The translations under genes were made by a program, and so were the position numbers. The notes below the pieces were generated by a model, which saw nothing but the letters and a program-made list of their open reading frames with translations, did not search any database and had not been told where the DNA came from. A DNA stretch of 64,000 nt from Bradyrhizobium paxllaeri (lineage in GTDB: Bacteria; Pseudomonadota; Alphaproteobacteria; Rhizobiales; Xanthobacteraceae). The stretch covers positions 7,472,501-7,536,500 of the forward strand of contig NZ_CP042968.1 of assembly GCF_001693515.2 (NCBI RefSeq). Direction: 5' to 3'. Below, in pieces: positions 35,023 through 43,055 of the stretch (position 1 is the first letter of the stretch; each line of letters opens with the position of its first letter).

Positions 35023-35144
35023 CGTCAGTCTCCCTCGTCCCCGCGGGCAACGCGTGGGAAGAGACGATGTTCCTGTGCGACGTCGTGTGTAAGGTGTCTG
35101 GGCGTGTAAGGCGTCTGGAACCAGCGGCGGCTTGTGCTCGCCGC

Positions 35145-35870
35145 TCAGATCATCGCGGCGACTTTATCCAGGCCGATGATGCGGGCGAGCGAGCGGACTT
35201 CGCTCTTCTGATCTTCACGCAACTGGAACAGCAACGGCATCGCCGCCGATTTCAATTGCTGGACTTCCGCGGAGTCGGGATCGATCGGCACGCCCGTCGC
35301 GTTCGGATTGGCCTGCCGGCCCGCATGAATCTTGCGGGCGACGGCGCGCAGCGCGGTCTCCACTGGCGGCCAATAGGACTCCTGCGACGCTGATAGTTTC
35401 AGGCGGTCCTTGATGCCGGCGATCTGGACGTCGCTCAGGAGCGCGTAGCTTTTCTGCGGCTGCGGCTTGGCCGCCGCCTTGGGCTCGGGAGTCTTGGGCT
35501 TGGCGGCGGGCGCAGGCACGGTGATCGGCGCGATAGCCTGTGTCGTGGACGGAGCGGAGGGAGCCGCGATCTCCTTGGGCATGCCGAGATCGGCGGGCGA
35601 CGTCGAGGCATAGGCCCGGCGCAGCGATTCGTTCAGCGCGGCATCCATCGGCTGAGGTTCAAGCGCAGCGGTGGCGTAGCTGACGACCGCGAGGCGATCC
35701 TTCTTGCTTTCCTTGTTCGAGACCGGCGCCTGGACGGTGGAAGCCGATGCCAGTTCGAACCGGGGGGCAGGTACGCTGTCGCGGCCAACGATGGCAGTGA
35801 CGGCGGCGCCGACCACGAGAAAACAGAGCAGCGCGACGATCGTCATGGTTTTTGTCAAAAAGGTCTCCAT
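35145..35870 (-). CDS. Exported/anchored protein with Spy-like C-terminal domain
   Basis: 241 residues from ATG 35870 (METFLTKTMTIVALLCFLVVG). N-terminal membrane segment, a long Pro/Ala/Lys-rich linker, and a C-terminal helical part ALLSDVQIAGIKDRLKLSASQESYWPPVETALRAVARKI, which resembles Spy/CpxP (LTXXQ) helices. That would make it a periplasmic stress or chaperone-type protein anchored by its N-terminus. Assignment is by pattern only. An upstream ATG at 35939 would extend it by 23 residues with no ribosome site. Confidence 0.5.
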   Translation of the reverse strand: METFLTKTMTIVALLCFLVVGAAVTAIVGRDSVPAPRFELASASTVQAPVSNKESKKDRLAVVSYATAALEPQPMDAALNESLRRAYASTSPADLGMPKEIAAPSAPSTTQAIAPITVPAPAAKPKTPEPKAAAKPQPQKSYALLSDVQIAGIKDRLKLSASQESYWPPVETALRAVARKIHAGRQANPNATGVPIDPDSAEVQQLKSAAMPLLFQLREDQKSEVRSLARIIGLDKVAAMI

Positions 35871-35987
35871 TCCCGCCGACGTTTGGCCCTTTTGCCGAAA
35901 ACTGGATGACAAATGAGGCTTTACGATGCCAGCGGGCACGCCGAAGTGATCGAAAAGCTGGGGAGATCGTCCCGAAACGGCCCCGAA

Positions 35988-36236
35988 TCAGGCCGCGGCG
36001 GCCAATTCGTAGGCTTCCTGGATGTCGGCAACGATATCGGACGCTTCCCACAGGGCGTCGGGAGCGATCGTCTGCAGGGTGACGGTCCAGTTGCCCTTGC
36101 GGTTGCGGGGCATGCGGACGATGTCGAATTCGATGCCGCGGCACAGCGGATGGCGGTCGAGCGCAAAGGTGACCCGCAGCCGAAGCTCATCGAGGGTGGC
36201 CAAGGTCTTGGCAGCCAGATAACGATCGAAATCCAT
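35988..36236 (-). CDS. Conserved small protein, unknown
   Basis: 82 residues. Soluble, alternating charge and hydrophobic pattern (MDFDRYLAAKTLATLDELRLRV...RNRKGNWTVTLQTIAPDALWEASDIVADIQEAYELAAAA). No known domain recognised. It shares a 152-base divergent promoter with the membrane protein at 36389; that promoter has a perfect CtrA-type box. Confidence 0.6.
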   Translation of the reverse strand: MDFDRYLAAKTLATLDELRLRVTFALDRHPLCRGIEFDIVRMPRNRKGNWTVTLQTIAPDALWEASDIVADIQEAYELAAAA

Positions 36237-36314
36237 TCCGTGCCCCTTCGATTTGCCGACCGGCCGGCCATGGCGGCCGACCGTCCTCTGGGGCTATTGT
36301 TGCGGCCGATATGG

Positions 36315-36329
36315 TTAACGGCGCGTTAA
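36315..36329. promoter_or_regulatory. CtrA-type box, TTAA-N7-TTAA
   Basis: TTAA (36315-36318), seven bases, TTAA (36326-36329), a perfect match to the alphaproteobacterial CtrA consensus. It lies between the divergent 82-residue and 216-residue genes. Such a site occurs by chance only rarely in GC-rich DNA. Confidence 0.6.
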
Positions 36330-36388
36330 GCCTCGTAATGGCGCGGGACTGAACCCCTTGAGCAGACGGCGGAGCGGAACAGCCCGGC

Positions 36389-37039
36389 ATGGCTGAAGCG
36401 ATATCCCAGACGACGGCGGCCGCGACCGGACCGTCGGTTCGCGCCGCGCTGGTGGCGGCGATCGCGATTTCGGCCTTCACGCTGGCGGTCGCGATCTTCG
36501 AACTGTCGATGGCGGACTGGCCGTCCGGCTTCGTCCTGCTCGTGGTCGTGCCGCTGGTGGCGCTATTATTCTTCGGCTGCATCGTGTGGTCGGCGACGCT
36601 GCTCGTGAAGATCCGAGTTGGCGGCACGAAGTTCGCCCTCCCCTTCCTGATCTGCGCGCTGACGCTCGCCATTCTCGCCTACGCACCGCTGCACCAGATC
36701 GCGCTGCAACAGAACTTCTACTGGCACCGCGAAAACCGCGAGCGGATCGTGGCACGGGTCGAAGCCGGCGAGCTGAAGCCCAACGTCTCCTACAACAAGA
36801 GCCTGATCGCGCTTGGCGACCGCGGACCCAATGTGTCCGTCGGCAACGACATCGTCGTCGACGAGACGGATCAGGGCACCTATGTGCTGTTTCTGACCTC
36901 GCGCGGCCTGAAGCACTATTTCACCGGCTTCTTGCATGTGCGGCCGGGCGGCGATCCCAAGAACTTCTTCGAGTTCAAGCACAAGCCGCCGACCCAGCTC
37001 GTCCGCTACGGCGAGCGCTGGTATTTCGTGGCGAATTAG
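36389..37039 (+). CDS. Membrane protein with soluble C-terminal domain, unknown
   Basis: 216 residues. Three hydrophobic segments (about 20-40, 47-75 and 82-100) followed by a soluble part of about 110 residues. No known family recognised. It ends seven bases before the convergent HigA-type gene. The CtrA-like box upstream suggests cell-cycle control, which is inferred only. Confidence 0.65.
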   Translation: MAEAISQTTAAATGPSVRAALVAAIAISAFTLAVAIFELSMADWPSGFVLLVVVPLVALLFFGCIVWSATLLVKIRVGGTKFALPFLICALTLAILAYAPLHQIALQQNFYWHRENRERIVARVEAGELKPNVSYNKSLIALGDRGPNVSVGNDIVVDETDQGTYVLFLTSRGLKHYFTGFLHVRPGGDPKNFFEFKHKPPTQLVRYGERWYFVAN

Positions 37040-37046
37040 GTGGCAC

Positions 37047-37343
37047 TCAAACCAGTTCCATGTGCAGATGCCGTCCAACGGCCTGCGCCGCCCGCGCCAG
37101 GGTACCGAGGGTCACGGACTCGTTTTCGGGATCCAGCAACCGATCGAGTTGAGCACGGCTTGTCTTCATCCGACTGGCAAGCTGGGTCTTGGTGATTTCC
37201 TCTCGCCGCATCAGTTCGTCAAGTTGCCGCACCAGCACACGCTTGATTGCCCGCGCGGTAACGCCTTCGTAAATTCCATCTTGCTTCAGGAAATCATCGA
37301 AAGACGATCCAATCTTGCCCTTCTTACGATGCGCTTTCTTCAT
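37047..37343 (-). CDS. HigA-type antitoxin (XRE HTH)
   Basis: 98 residues. HTH in the C-terminal half: VLVRQLDELMRREEITKTQLASRMKTSRAQLDRLLDPENESVTLGTLARAAQAVGRHLHMELV, the HTH_3/XRE pattern of antitoxins in Gp49/HigB systems. N-terminal basic segment. Its ATG overlaps the last bases of the toxin remnant (ATGA-type overlap). It looks intact, unlike its partner. Confidence 0.8.
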   Translation of the reverse strand: MKKAHRKKGKIGSSFDDFLKQDGIYEGVTARAIKRVLVRQLDELMRREEITKTQLASRMKTSRAQLDRLLDPENESVTLGTLARAAQAVGRHLHMELV

Positions 37344-37604
37344 GCGATCTCCTTCTTTCGTTTGACCGCCAATTCGAGATCACCGGCAGGCGTCTTCTGT
37401 GTTTTCTTGATGAAGGCATGCAGCAATATCATTCTGCCTTCATGTTCACAGCCATGCGAACTCGACATCCTTGATGTCCTCGCCGACAATCTTGCGATCA
37501 TCGGCGGACAAGCTCCTGAGCCATTCGCGAACCGGCTCACGGCCGGAAGGCGCGGCGTAGAAAAAGGCAGGCAATCGCTTCATTGGCCAAATTCCACGTA
37601 CCAT
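37340..37604 (-). pseudogene. Broken HigB/Gp49-like toxin gene
   Basis: Translation from ATG 37604 gives MVRGIWPMKRLPAFFYAA... up to FAWL and a stop at 37446 (52 residues). The typical C-terminal part of the toxin family (GRMILLHAFIKKTQKTPAGDLELAVKRKKEIA) is encoded downstream in another frame and ends by overlapping the antitoxin start. The expected middle of 25-30 residues is missing, so a deletion with frameshift has destroyed the gene. The intact family protein is about 110 residues. Confidence 0.75.
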
Positions 37605-37615
37605 TTATGGTACGT
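37596..37615. promoter_or_regulatory. Toxin-antitoxin operator palindrome
   Basis: Perfect palindrome with nine-base arms ACGTACCAT and ATGGTACGT around TT. It overlaps the old toxin start codon at 37604, the normal place for an antitoxin autoregulation site. Confidence 0.7.
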
Positions 37616-37669
37616 CAAAGCAAGGCAATTCCAACTCGCACCTTCCAGTCCGGAAAGGCACGGCCTGAA

Positions 37670-38602
37670 CTATTGATTCGTTTGCGCTGCTAGTTGCGGC
37701 CTTGCGCCGGCGACGGTGCCGGTGCCGAGCGCGATGCCGCCGATGATCAGCGCCATCGCCAGAAACAGCGAAGGCTCCAGCGGCTCGTTCAGGATCGCGA
37801 CAGTGCTGACGATGCCGAGCAACGGCGTCGCCAACAGGCACAGCGAGGTGGTGACGGCCGGCAGGCTGCGGTTCACCATGGTCATCGCCCAGTTGGCGAA
37901 TGCCGTGCAGACGATTCCGCTATAAAGCATCAGCGCCGCAAGCCGCCCCGTCCATGCGATACGCGGCGGTCCTTCCGCGAACCAGGCGATGAGCGAGAGC
38001 AGCACCGCTGCCACCAGCACCTGCCAGAACACGAGCTGAAAGGGTGTCGAGATCCACTGGTGCGCCCGGACGTAAACGATGTTACCGGCCCAGCAGAACG
38101 CCGCGAGCAGAATGAGACCGCTGCCGAACAGCGCCTGACGGTCGCTCCAGTTCAGCGTCTGCGGATTGAAGATGACGGCAAGCCCCGCTAGGCCGAAGAC
38201 GATCCCGAGCGCGCGCTGACGCGTGATAGGTTCGGACAGAAGCATGGCAGCGCCGATCGCGACCCAGATCGGCGTCGTATAGCCGAGCACGATCGCCCTG
38301 CCCGCCGGCACGAATTGCAGCCCGGCCGCGACCAGCGCCGAAAACGCCACCAGATGCAGGATCGAGGTGCAGAACACCACCGGCAGGTCGCCGCGCTTCG
38401 GCACGATGAACATCCCTTGCGCCCACAACATCGGCGCCAGCGTGGCCGCCGCAATCAGGCAGCGGACCGCCGTCGCCCATAGCGGCGGTACGTCGTGCAC
38501 GATCAGCTTCGTCACCGGCCAGTTGGTCCCCCACGCCAGCACGACGCCACCGAGCAGCACCGCCGCATTGCGGGTTGAAAGTCCACTGGCCATCTCGCAC
38601 AT
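37670..38602 (-). CDS. DMT-superfamily (EamA) transporter
   Basis: 310 residues. Ten hydrophobic segments in two EamA repeats, first beginning LLGGVVLAWGTNWPVTKLIV. Metabolite exporters and importers of the drug/metabolite family. It is divergent from the MocR-type regulator at 38690, with operator-like repeats between, so probably controlled by that PLP-binding regulator. Substrate (perhaps amino acid or vitamin B6-related) is not evident. Start ATG 38602; ATG 38593 is possible. Confidence 0.85.
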   Translation of the reverse strand: MCEMASGLSTRNAAVLLGGVVLAWGTNWPVTKLIVHDVPPLWATAVRCLIAAATLAPMLWAQGMFIVPKRGDLPVVFCTSILHLVAFSALVAAGLQFVPAGRAIVLGYTTPIWVAIGAAMLLSEPITRQRALGIVFGLAGLAVIFNPQTLNWSDRQALFGSGLILLAAFCWAGNIVYVRAHQWISTPFQLVFWQVLVAAVLLSLIAWFAEGPPRIAWTGRLAALMLYSGIVCTAFANWAMTMVNRSLPAVTTSLCLLATPLLGIVSTVAILNEPLEPSLFLAMALIIGGIALGTGTVAGARPQLAAQTNQ

Positions 38603-38641
38603 GCCCCGTCATCAGCCGATCTCCATTTGCTTAGCCTTTCA

Positions 38642-38665
38642 ACTGGCTCTAATAAAAGAGCCAGT
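38642..38665. promoter_or_regulatory. Inverted repeat between DMT and MocR genes
   Basis: Perfect arms ACTGGCTCT (38642-38650) and AGAGCCAGT (38657-38665) with spacer AATAAA. A third half-site CCAGTC lies at 38684-38689, 23 bases on from the one at 38661. No T-run follows, so it is an operator rather than a terminator. Confidence 0.6.
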
Positions 38666-38689
38666 CTTGGCAATTTACTAGATCCAGTC

Positions 38690-40144
38690 ATGGATGACCT
38701 GCTGCCTGGAATGCTGCATCTGGCGCGCGACGGCGGCGAGACGCTGACACGCCAGCTCACCGACCAGTTGCGACGCCTCATCGCTGACGGGCGGCTGGCG
38801 CCCGGCCAGCGCCTGCCGTCGAGCCGGCAGCTGGCGCAATCGCTCGCGCTTTCGCGCAACACCGTCTCGTTCGCGATCGAGCAATTGGCCGCGGAAGGCT
38901 ATCTCTCGCTCTCCGCCGGACGCCGTCCGATCGTCGCCGAAGGCCTGTCGCTCGATCGCCGCAAGGCTTTGCCGCGGAGCAATCGCGCGCGCGGCGTGCG
39001 GATCGCGCTGTCGTCCTGGGCGCGCAGCCTGCAAAGGGCGAACTGGCCGCCTGTCCATGACGGACGGCCGCGGCCGTTTCAGCCGGGACTGGCTGACGAG
39101 CGCGAGTTTCCACACGATGAGTGGAGCCGCTGCCTGCGGCGCGCGGCACGAAATGCGCCGTTGCGCCGCGACCGCCCGATTAATCATCCGCCGCTGCAGG
39201 AGGCGCTGCTCGGGCACCTCGTGGTTCATCGCGGGATCAAGGCAAAGCCCGCGCAGATCCTGATCGTGCCGACGGCGCAGGCCGGCCTGACGCTGGTGGC
39301 CAACGCGCTGCTCGAACCGGGCGATCATGCCTGGATCGAAAGCCCCGGCTATGGCGGCGCACACGTCGCATTATCCGCAGCCGGCGCCACCGTCTCGGCG
39401 ATACCGCTCGACGCGCAGGGCATGGCCATCGCCGCGCCCAAGGAAGCGCTCAAGGATGCGCCGCGGCTGATTTTCGTCACGCCGTCGCACCAGTACCCGA
39501 CCGGACGGCTGATGCCGATCGGCCGCCGCCTCGAACTGCTTCGCTACGCCGACACTGCCGACGCCTGCATCATCGAGGACGACTATGACGGCGAGTTTCA
39601 CTACGAGGCGCGCCCGGTGGCTGCGCTGCAGGGGCTCGCGCCATCGCCGCGCGTGTTCTATCTCGGCACCTTCTCGAAAGCGACCTATGCGGACATCCGC
39701 TTTGGCTATGTCATCGTGACCGAGACGCACATCGAAACGTTCGAGCGCGCGCAGCGCCACATGGGCATGCTGACATCGATCACGATGCAGGATGCGCTGG
39801 CCGAATTCATCGCAGCGGGCGCCTATCTCGGCCACATCAGAAGGATGACGCGCCTCTACAGGGGCCGCCGCGACCGCATCCTGCAGGCGCTTGCCGCCGA
39901 AGCCGGCGACCGTCTCGCCGTTGAGGCCCCGGCGGGCGGCATGCAATTGCTGGCACGATGCCGTCCGCAAACCAGCGACCGGCAATTATCGGGACGGCTG
40001 CTCGAAGCAGGCGTTGTCAGTCGGCCGCTGTCGAGCATGCTGTATCATCGGACCGGCGAGCAGGGCCTGTTTCTCGGCTTCGCGGCCTGGAACGAGAAAG
40101 AGATCGATCAGGCCGCTCGTATCCTGGGACGGATCGTGCGCTGA
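38690..40144 (+). CDS. MocR-type regulator (GntR-aminotransferase fusion)
   Basis: 484 residues from ATG 38690; an earlier in-frame start at 38627 would run through the operator. GntR winged-helix domain (10-80: LTDQLRRLIADGRLAPGQRLPSSRQLAQSLALSRNTV) is joined to a fold type I aminotransferase-like domain with the PLP lysine at K330 in GTFSKATY. MocR regulators sense PLP or an amino acid with it. The divergent DMT transporter is the likely target. Confidence 0.9.
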   Translation: MDDLLPGMLHLARDGGETLTRQLTDQLRRLIADGRLAPGQRLPSSRQLAQSLALSRNTVSFAIEQLAAEGYLSLSAGRRPIVAEGLSLDRRKALPRSNRARGVRIALSSWARSLQRANWPPVHDGRPRPFQPGLADEREFPHDEWSRCLRRAARNAPLRRDRPINHPPLQEALLGHLVVHRGIKAKPAQILIVPTAQAGLTLVANALLEPGDHAWIESPGYGGAHVALSAAGATVSAIPLDAQGMAIAAPKEALKDAPRLIFVTPSHQYPTGRLMPIGRRLELLRYADTADACIIEDDYDGEFHYEARPVAALQGLAPSPRVFYLGTFSKATYADIRFGYVIVTETHIETFERAQRHMGMLTSITMQDALAEFIAAGAYLGHIRRMTRLYRGRRDRILQALAAEAGDRLAVEAPAGGMQLLARCRPQTSDRQLSGRLLEAGVVSRPLSSMLYHRTGEQGLFLGFAAWNEKEIDQAARILGRIVR

Positions 40145-40199
40145 GATTTGTGGTCAACCGGTAATGGCTGACAACCTCCCACCGAGGCCTTACTGAACG

Positions 40200-40228
40200 C
40201 TGTGTTTAAAACACAGTTTCAAACACAG
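40200..40228. repeat. Short inverted/direct repeat of AAACACAG
   Basis: CTGTGTTT (40200-40207), then AAACACAG (40209-40216) and a second AAACACAG (40221-40228), 12 bases apart. The arrangement looks like a regulator-binding site downstream of the MocR gene and upstream of a small ORF. Function unknown. Confidence 0.4.
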
Positions 40229-40323
40229 CCACTGTCATCCAAAGATGTCTGAGAGTCTAAAAGCGAACCGACACCTTAAGGCCCATAGCTATCTTGATGG
40301 TACGCAACTGGGGATGCAGAACC

Positions 40324-40491
40324 GTGTTTGAAGTGTTGATTACCAAACGAAGTCTGACAAGGTGGGAATGGCGGGTTTGTGACCGCGACGGGGCGACGAT
40401 TATGCGCGGGGTTGAAACCACGCGACCTGCGGCCAACTACAGGGGTAACCGGGCACTATTTCTCCTGTTATCTACCCGCTGGATATGGTGA
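40324..40491 (+). CDS. Possible small protein, unknown
   Basis: 55 residues from GTG 40324; ATG 40297 and TTG 40294 in the same frame are alternatives. The sequence FEVLITKRSLTRWEWRVCDRDG...RPAANYRGNRALFLLLST has the balanced composition of a real protein and resembles short conserved Bradyrhizobium proteins by impression only. Ribosome site is weak. The rest of the 367-base gap between the neighbours holds only the repeat listed at 40200. Confidence 0.4.
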   Translation: MFEVLITKRSLTRWEWRVCDRDGATIMRGVETTRPAANYRGNRALFLLLSTRWIW

Positions 40492-40511
40492 TCGCTCTAG
40501 TCGCGCACGCT

Positions 40512-42845
40512 CTAGCCCGCCGCCCGCCGGGGCATCGCATCCGAGGCGATTTCGGCCGGCGCAGGCACCTGCATCAGAATCGTCTGGCCGCCTGGCGCGA
40601 TTTCAATGCCGCGTTCCTGGAAGCGTCGCTTCATGCGGCGGTTGAATTCGCGCTGCACCGGCCAGCGGCCGGCGTCGGTGCAGCGAATCTGGCCGACGAT
40701 CGACGCCATCGAACCGTCGACCTTGTCGACGCCCCACAATTCGAGATCGCCGCGGATCAAATGCCGGTATTCGGGCTCGCTGCGCATCTCGGCGACGATT
40801 TCCTTGAGAATCTCGCCGGCGCGGTCGGTGTCCTCCTTGTAGGAAACGTTGACGCTGACGGCCGCATTGCCGGCGCCGCGGCTTGAATTGGTGATCGTCG
40901 TCACCGCACTGAACGGCACGATATGCACCGAGCCGTCGCCGGCGCGCAGGCGCAAGGTGCGGATCGATACGTTCTCCACCACGCCCGACAGGCCCGAGAG
41001 CGTGACGTTATCGCCGACCTGCACGGTGTTCTCGAGCAGCAGGAACAGCCCGGTGATGAGGTCCTGCACCAGTTTCTGCGAGCCGAAGCCGATGGCGATA
41101 CCGACGATGCCGGCGCCGGCAAGCAGCGGCGCGACATTGACGCCGATTTCGCTGAGCGCGGTCAGGCCTACGACGGTGACGATCAGGCCGAGCAGCGCCG
41201 TTCGCAGCATCGGCTGGAAGGTGCGTAAGCGTGCAGCGCGCACGTAATGGCCGTCGCGCGAGAGCGCACTGATCTGGTGATCCATCAGCGCGTTGCTGAT
41301 CTCCCAGATCGCGGCTGCAGCCAGTGCGGCGATGCCGATCGTCACCACCGCCGACAACAGCCGGCTGCCGATCTGCCCGCCGTAGAACCAGACGATGGCG
41401 TCGACGCCCCAGACTTCCAGCAGCGCGACAAGGCCAATGAAGGCGATCGCCGCCGAGATGATGTTACGCAACAGCGGCAGATAGCGGTTGGCGCGGGCCT
41501 CCAGGCCCGGGAAGCGCTGCAACAGATCCGGGCTGATGCGGAAGCCGCGATCGATCAGACTCAGCACCAGCATGGTGGCGAGACGCACGATCAACGCAAC
41601 CGCGACGGTACCGACGAAATACTGCAACAACAGCGCATAGCCGTTGCGGATGTTAAGCGCCCACACCGCCCACAGCGCGAGGTCGAGGGCGATCGCAAGA
41701 TAGTGCCACAGGCCGGCGACGCGGTTGCGCGCCCTCGCCGCAACGCCCTCGCGACCGGCCGGCGCGCGAATGGCGTCGGCGACCGGCTTCCGGCATTGCA
41801 GGATGATGACGACGATAAAGAGGTGCACCACCAGCATCACCAGGCGCAGCAGGGCGGCGTAGCCGGCGCGGTGCAGGCCCAGCAGCAGCGCTACATTGGC
41901 GAACGCAATGCCGGAGACGCCGATGGCGACGATGCGCCGTGCCCAGATCTCGACATAAGCGGCGGTCTCGGCGCGAACGCGAAACAGGGCGAACGGTCCG
42001 GCCAACGCCCGCACCACACAAATCAGCACACGCGACAGCGCATAGGCATTAACCACCGCAAGGATCACCAGGCGAGGGGTCGGGAGATCGCCGATCTCCG
42101 TGCCCAGGAGCATCGTGGCGATGCCGAGAAAGACGAGCACCGGCAGCAGTTCGAGCATGAGACGCCCCAGCACGAAGGGTAGCCTGACCACGGACTGCCA
42201 GGCGCGCGCCAGGCCGAGGCGCCGCCGCTGCAACTCGGGCGCAGGCGTGACATCGGCCACCGACGAAGGCGGATCAGCGATCGCCAGCGTCTGCGCCGGC
42301 GCGCGCGCCGCTTGCGGCAGCCGCGCTTCCAGAAGCGCCACCGGCCGCTTAATCAGGCGGAAAGCCAGCCATTCGGCGGCAAAAGCGCAGAGGAACACCA
42401 GCGCCAGCTTCCACGCGATATCGAACAACTGATGATAGGCTGACGGATCCTGTGCGGTGCGAAGGAACCACCAGTAGAAAGCCCGATAGTGCGTCAGCAT
42501 GTGCGCGATGTCGACGACCTCGCGCGAGATCGCGCGAACCTGTTCGGACACCATCAGCAGGAGCTGCGCGCCCAGACTGTCCGCTTCCAGCGGAACGGCG
42601 GATTTGTTTTCGGGCGCGCCTTGCGGTTGCTGCGGAGCATTGGCGACGGCACGCAGTGTCTCGATCATCTCGGCGCGCTTCTTGTCGTCGGAAAGCGTTT
42701 CGAGCGCGCGCTTCGCCTGATCGGGCGTCAGGGCGCCGGCTTTGTCGGCGGCGGCGGAAGCCGGCGGAGCGGCGGTCTGGGCGAAGGCCGGGAGAGAAAA
42801 CAGCGCGCAGGCGAGGAGGATCGACGGCAGGAGCTTGTGCGACAC
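40512..42845 (-). CDS. MscS-family mechanosensitive channel
   Basis: 777 residues. Initiation is at a GTG (42845) preceded by AGAGG. Signal-like N-terminus, a periplasmic helical region, then about ten hydrophobic segments from residue 140. The MscS pore/cytoplasmic core is near residue 570-720: AGAGIVGIAIGFGSQKLVQDLITGLFLLLENTVQVGDNVTLSG is the hallmark. Such channels release solutes on hypo-osmotic shock. Longer than MscS itself; closer to the MscK/YbiO type. Confidence 0.9.
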   Translation of the reverse strand: MSHKLLPSILLACALFSLPAFAQTAAPPASAAADKAGALTPDQAKRALETLSDDKKRAEMIETLRAVANAPQQPQGAPENKSAVPLEADSLGAQLLLMVSEQVRAISREVVDIAHMLTHYRAFYWWFLRTAQDPSAYHQLFDIAWKLALVFLCAFAAEWLAFRLIKRPVALLEARLPQAARAPAQTLAIADPPSSVADVTPAPELQRRRLGLARAWQSVVRLPFVLGRLMLELLPVLVFLGIATMLLGTEIGDLPTPRLVILAVVNAYALSRVLICVVRALAGPFALFRVRAETAAYVEIWARRIVAIGVSGIAFANVALLLGLHRAGYAALLRLVMLVVHLFIVVIILQCRKPVADAIRAPAGREGVAARARNRVAGLWHYLAIALDLALWAVWALNIRNGYALLLQYFVGTVAVALIVRLATMLVLSLIDRGFRISPDLLQRFPGLEARANRYLPLLRNIISAAIAFIGLVALLEVWGVDAIVWFYGGQIGSRLLSAVVTIGIAALAAAAIWEISNALMDHQISALSRDGHYVRAARLRTFQPMLRTALLGLIVTVVGLTALSEIGVNVAPLLAGAGIVGIAIGFGSQKLVQDLITGLFLLLENTVQVGDNVTLSGLSGVVENVSIRTLRLRAGDGSVHIVPFSAVTTITNSSRGAGNAAVSVNVSYKEDTDRAGEILKEIVAEMRSEPEYRHLIRGDLELWGVDKVDGSMASIVGQIRCTDAGRWPVQREFNRRMKRRFQERGIEIAPGGQTILMQVPAPAEIASDAMPRRAAG

Positions 42846-43055
42846 GAAGACCTCTTTGGAAAAAATGCGCCCGGCGGCGAAACCGGAACCGGCCTCGCCT
42901 TCGCGCGCGCGTCATGTCGGATCGCTCGTTTTCGCCGCGACCTTGTGTCGGAAGTTTGCCACTGCGGCGGTTTTCTCTTGGCATTTCGCCCTGGCGGCGC
43001 ACTTGCCAGAGTTCCGCAACTGCTGCGAATTGATTGAAGGCGCGATGCCTTCGCC

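Noticed and set aside
34246..36236. Cluster of low-complexity small proteins as a mobile or phage region
   Set aside because: No integrase, transposase, direct repeats or composition break were seen; similar small exported proteins are normal for this group.
41247..42182. Plus-strand open frame inside the MscS gene
   Set aside because: Gln/Arg/His-rich shadow frame, no domain.
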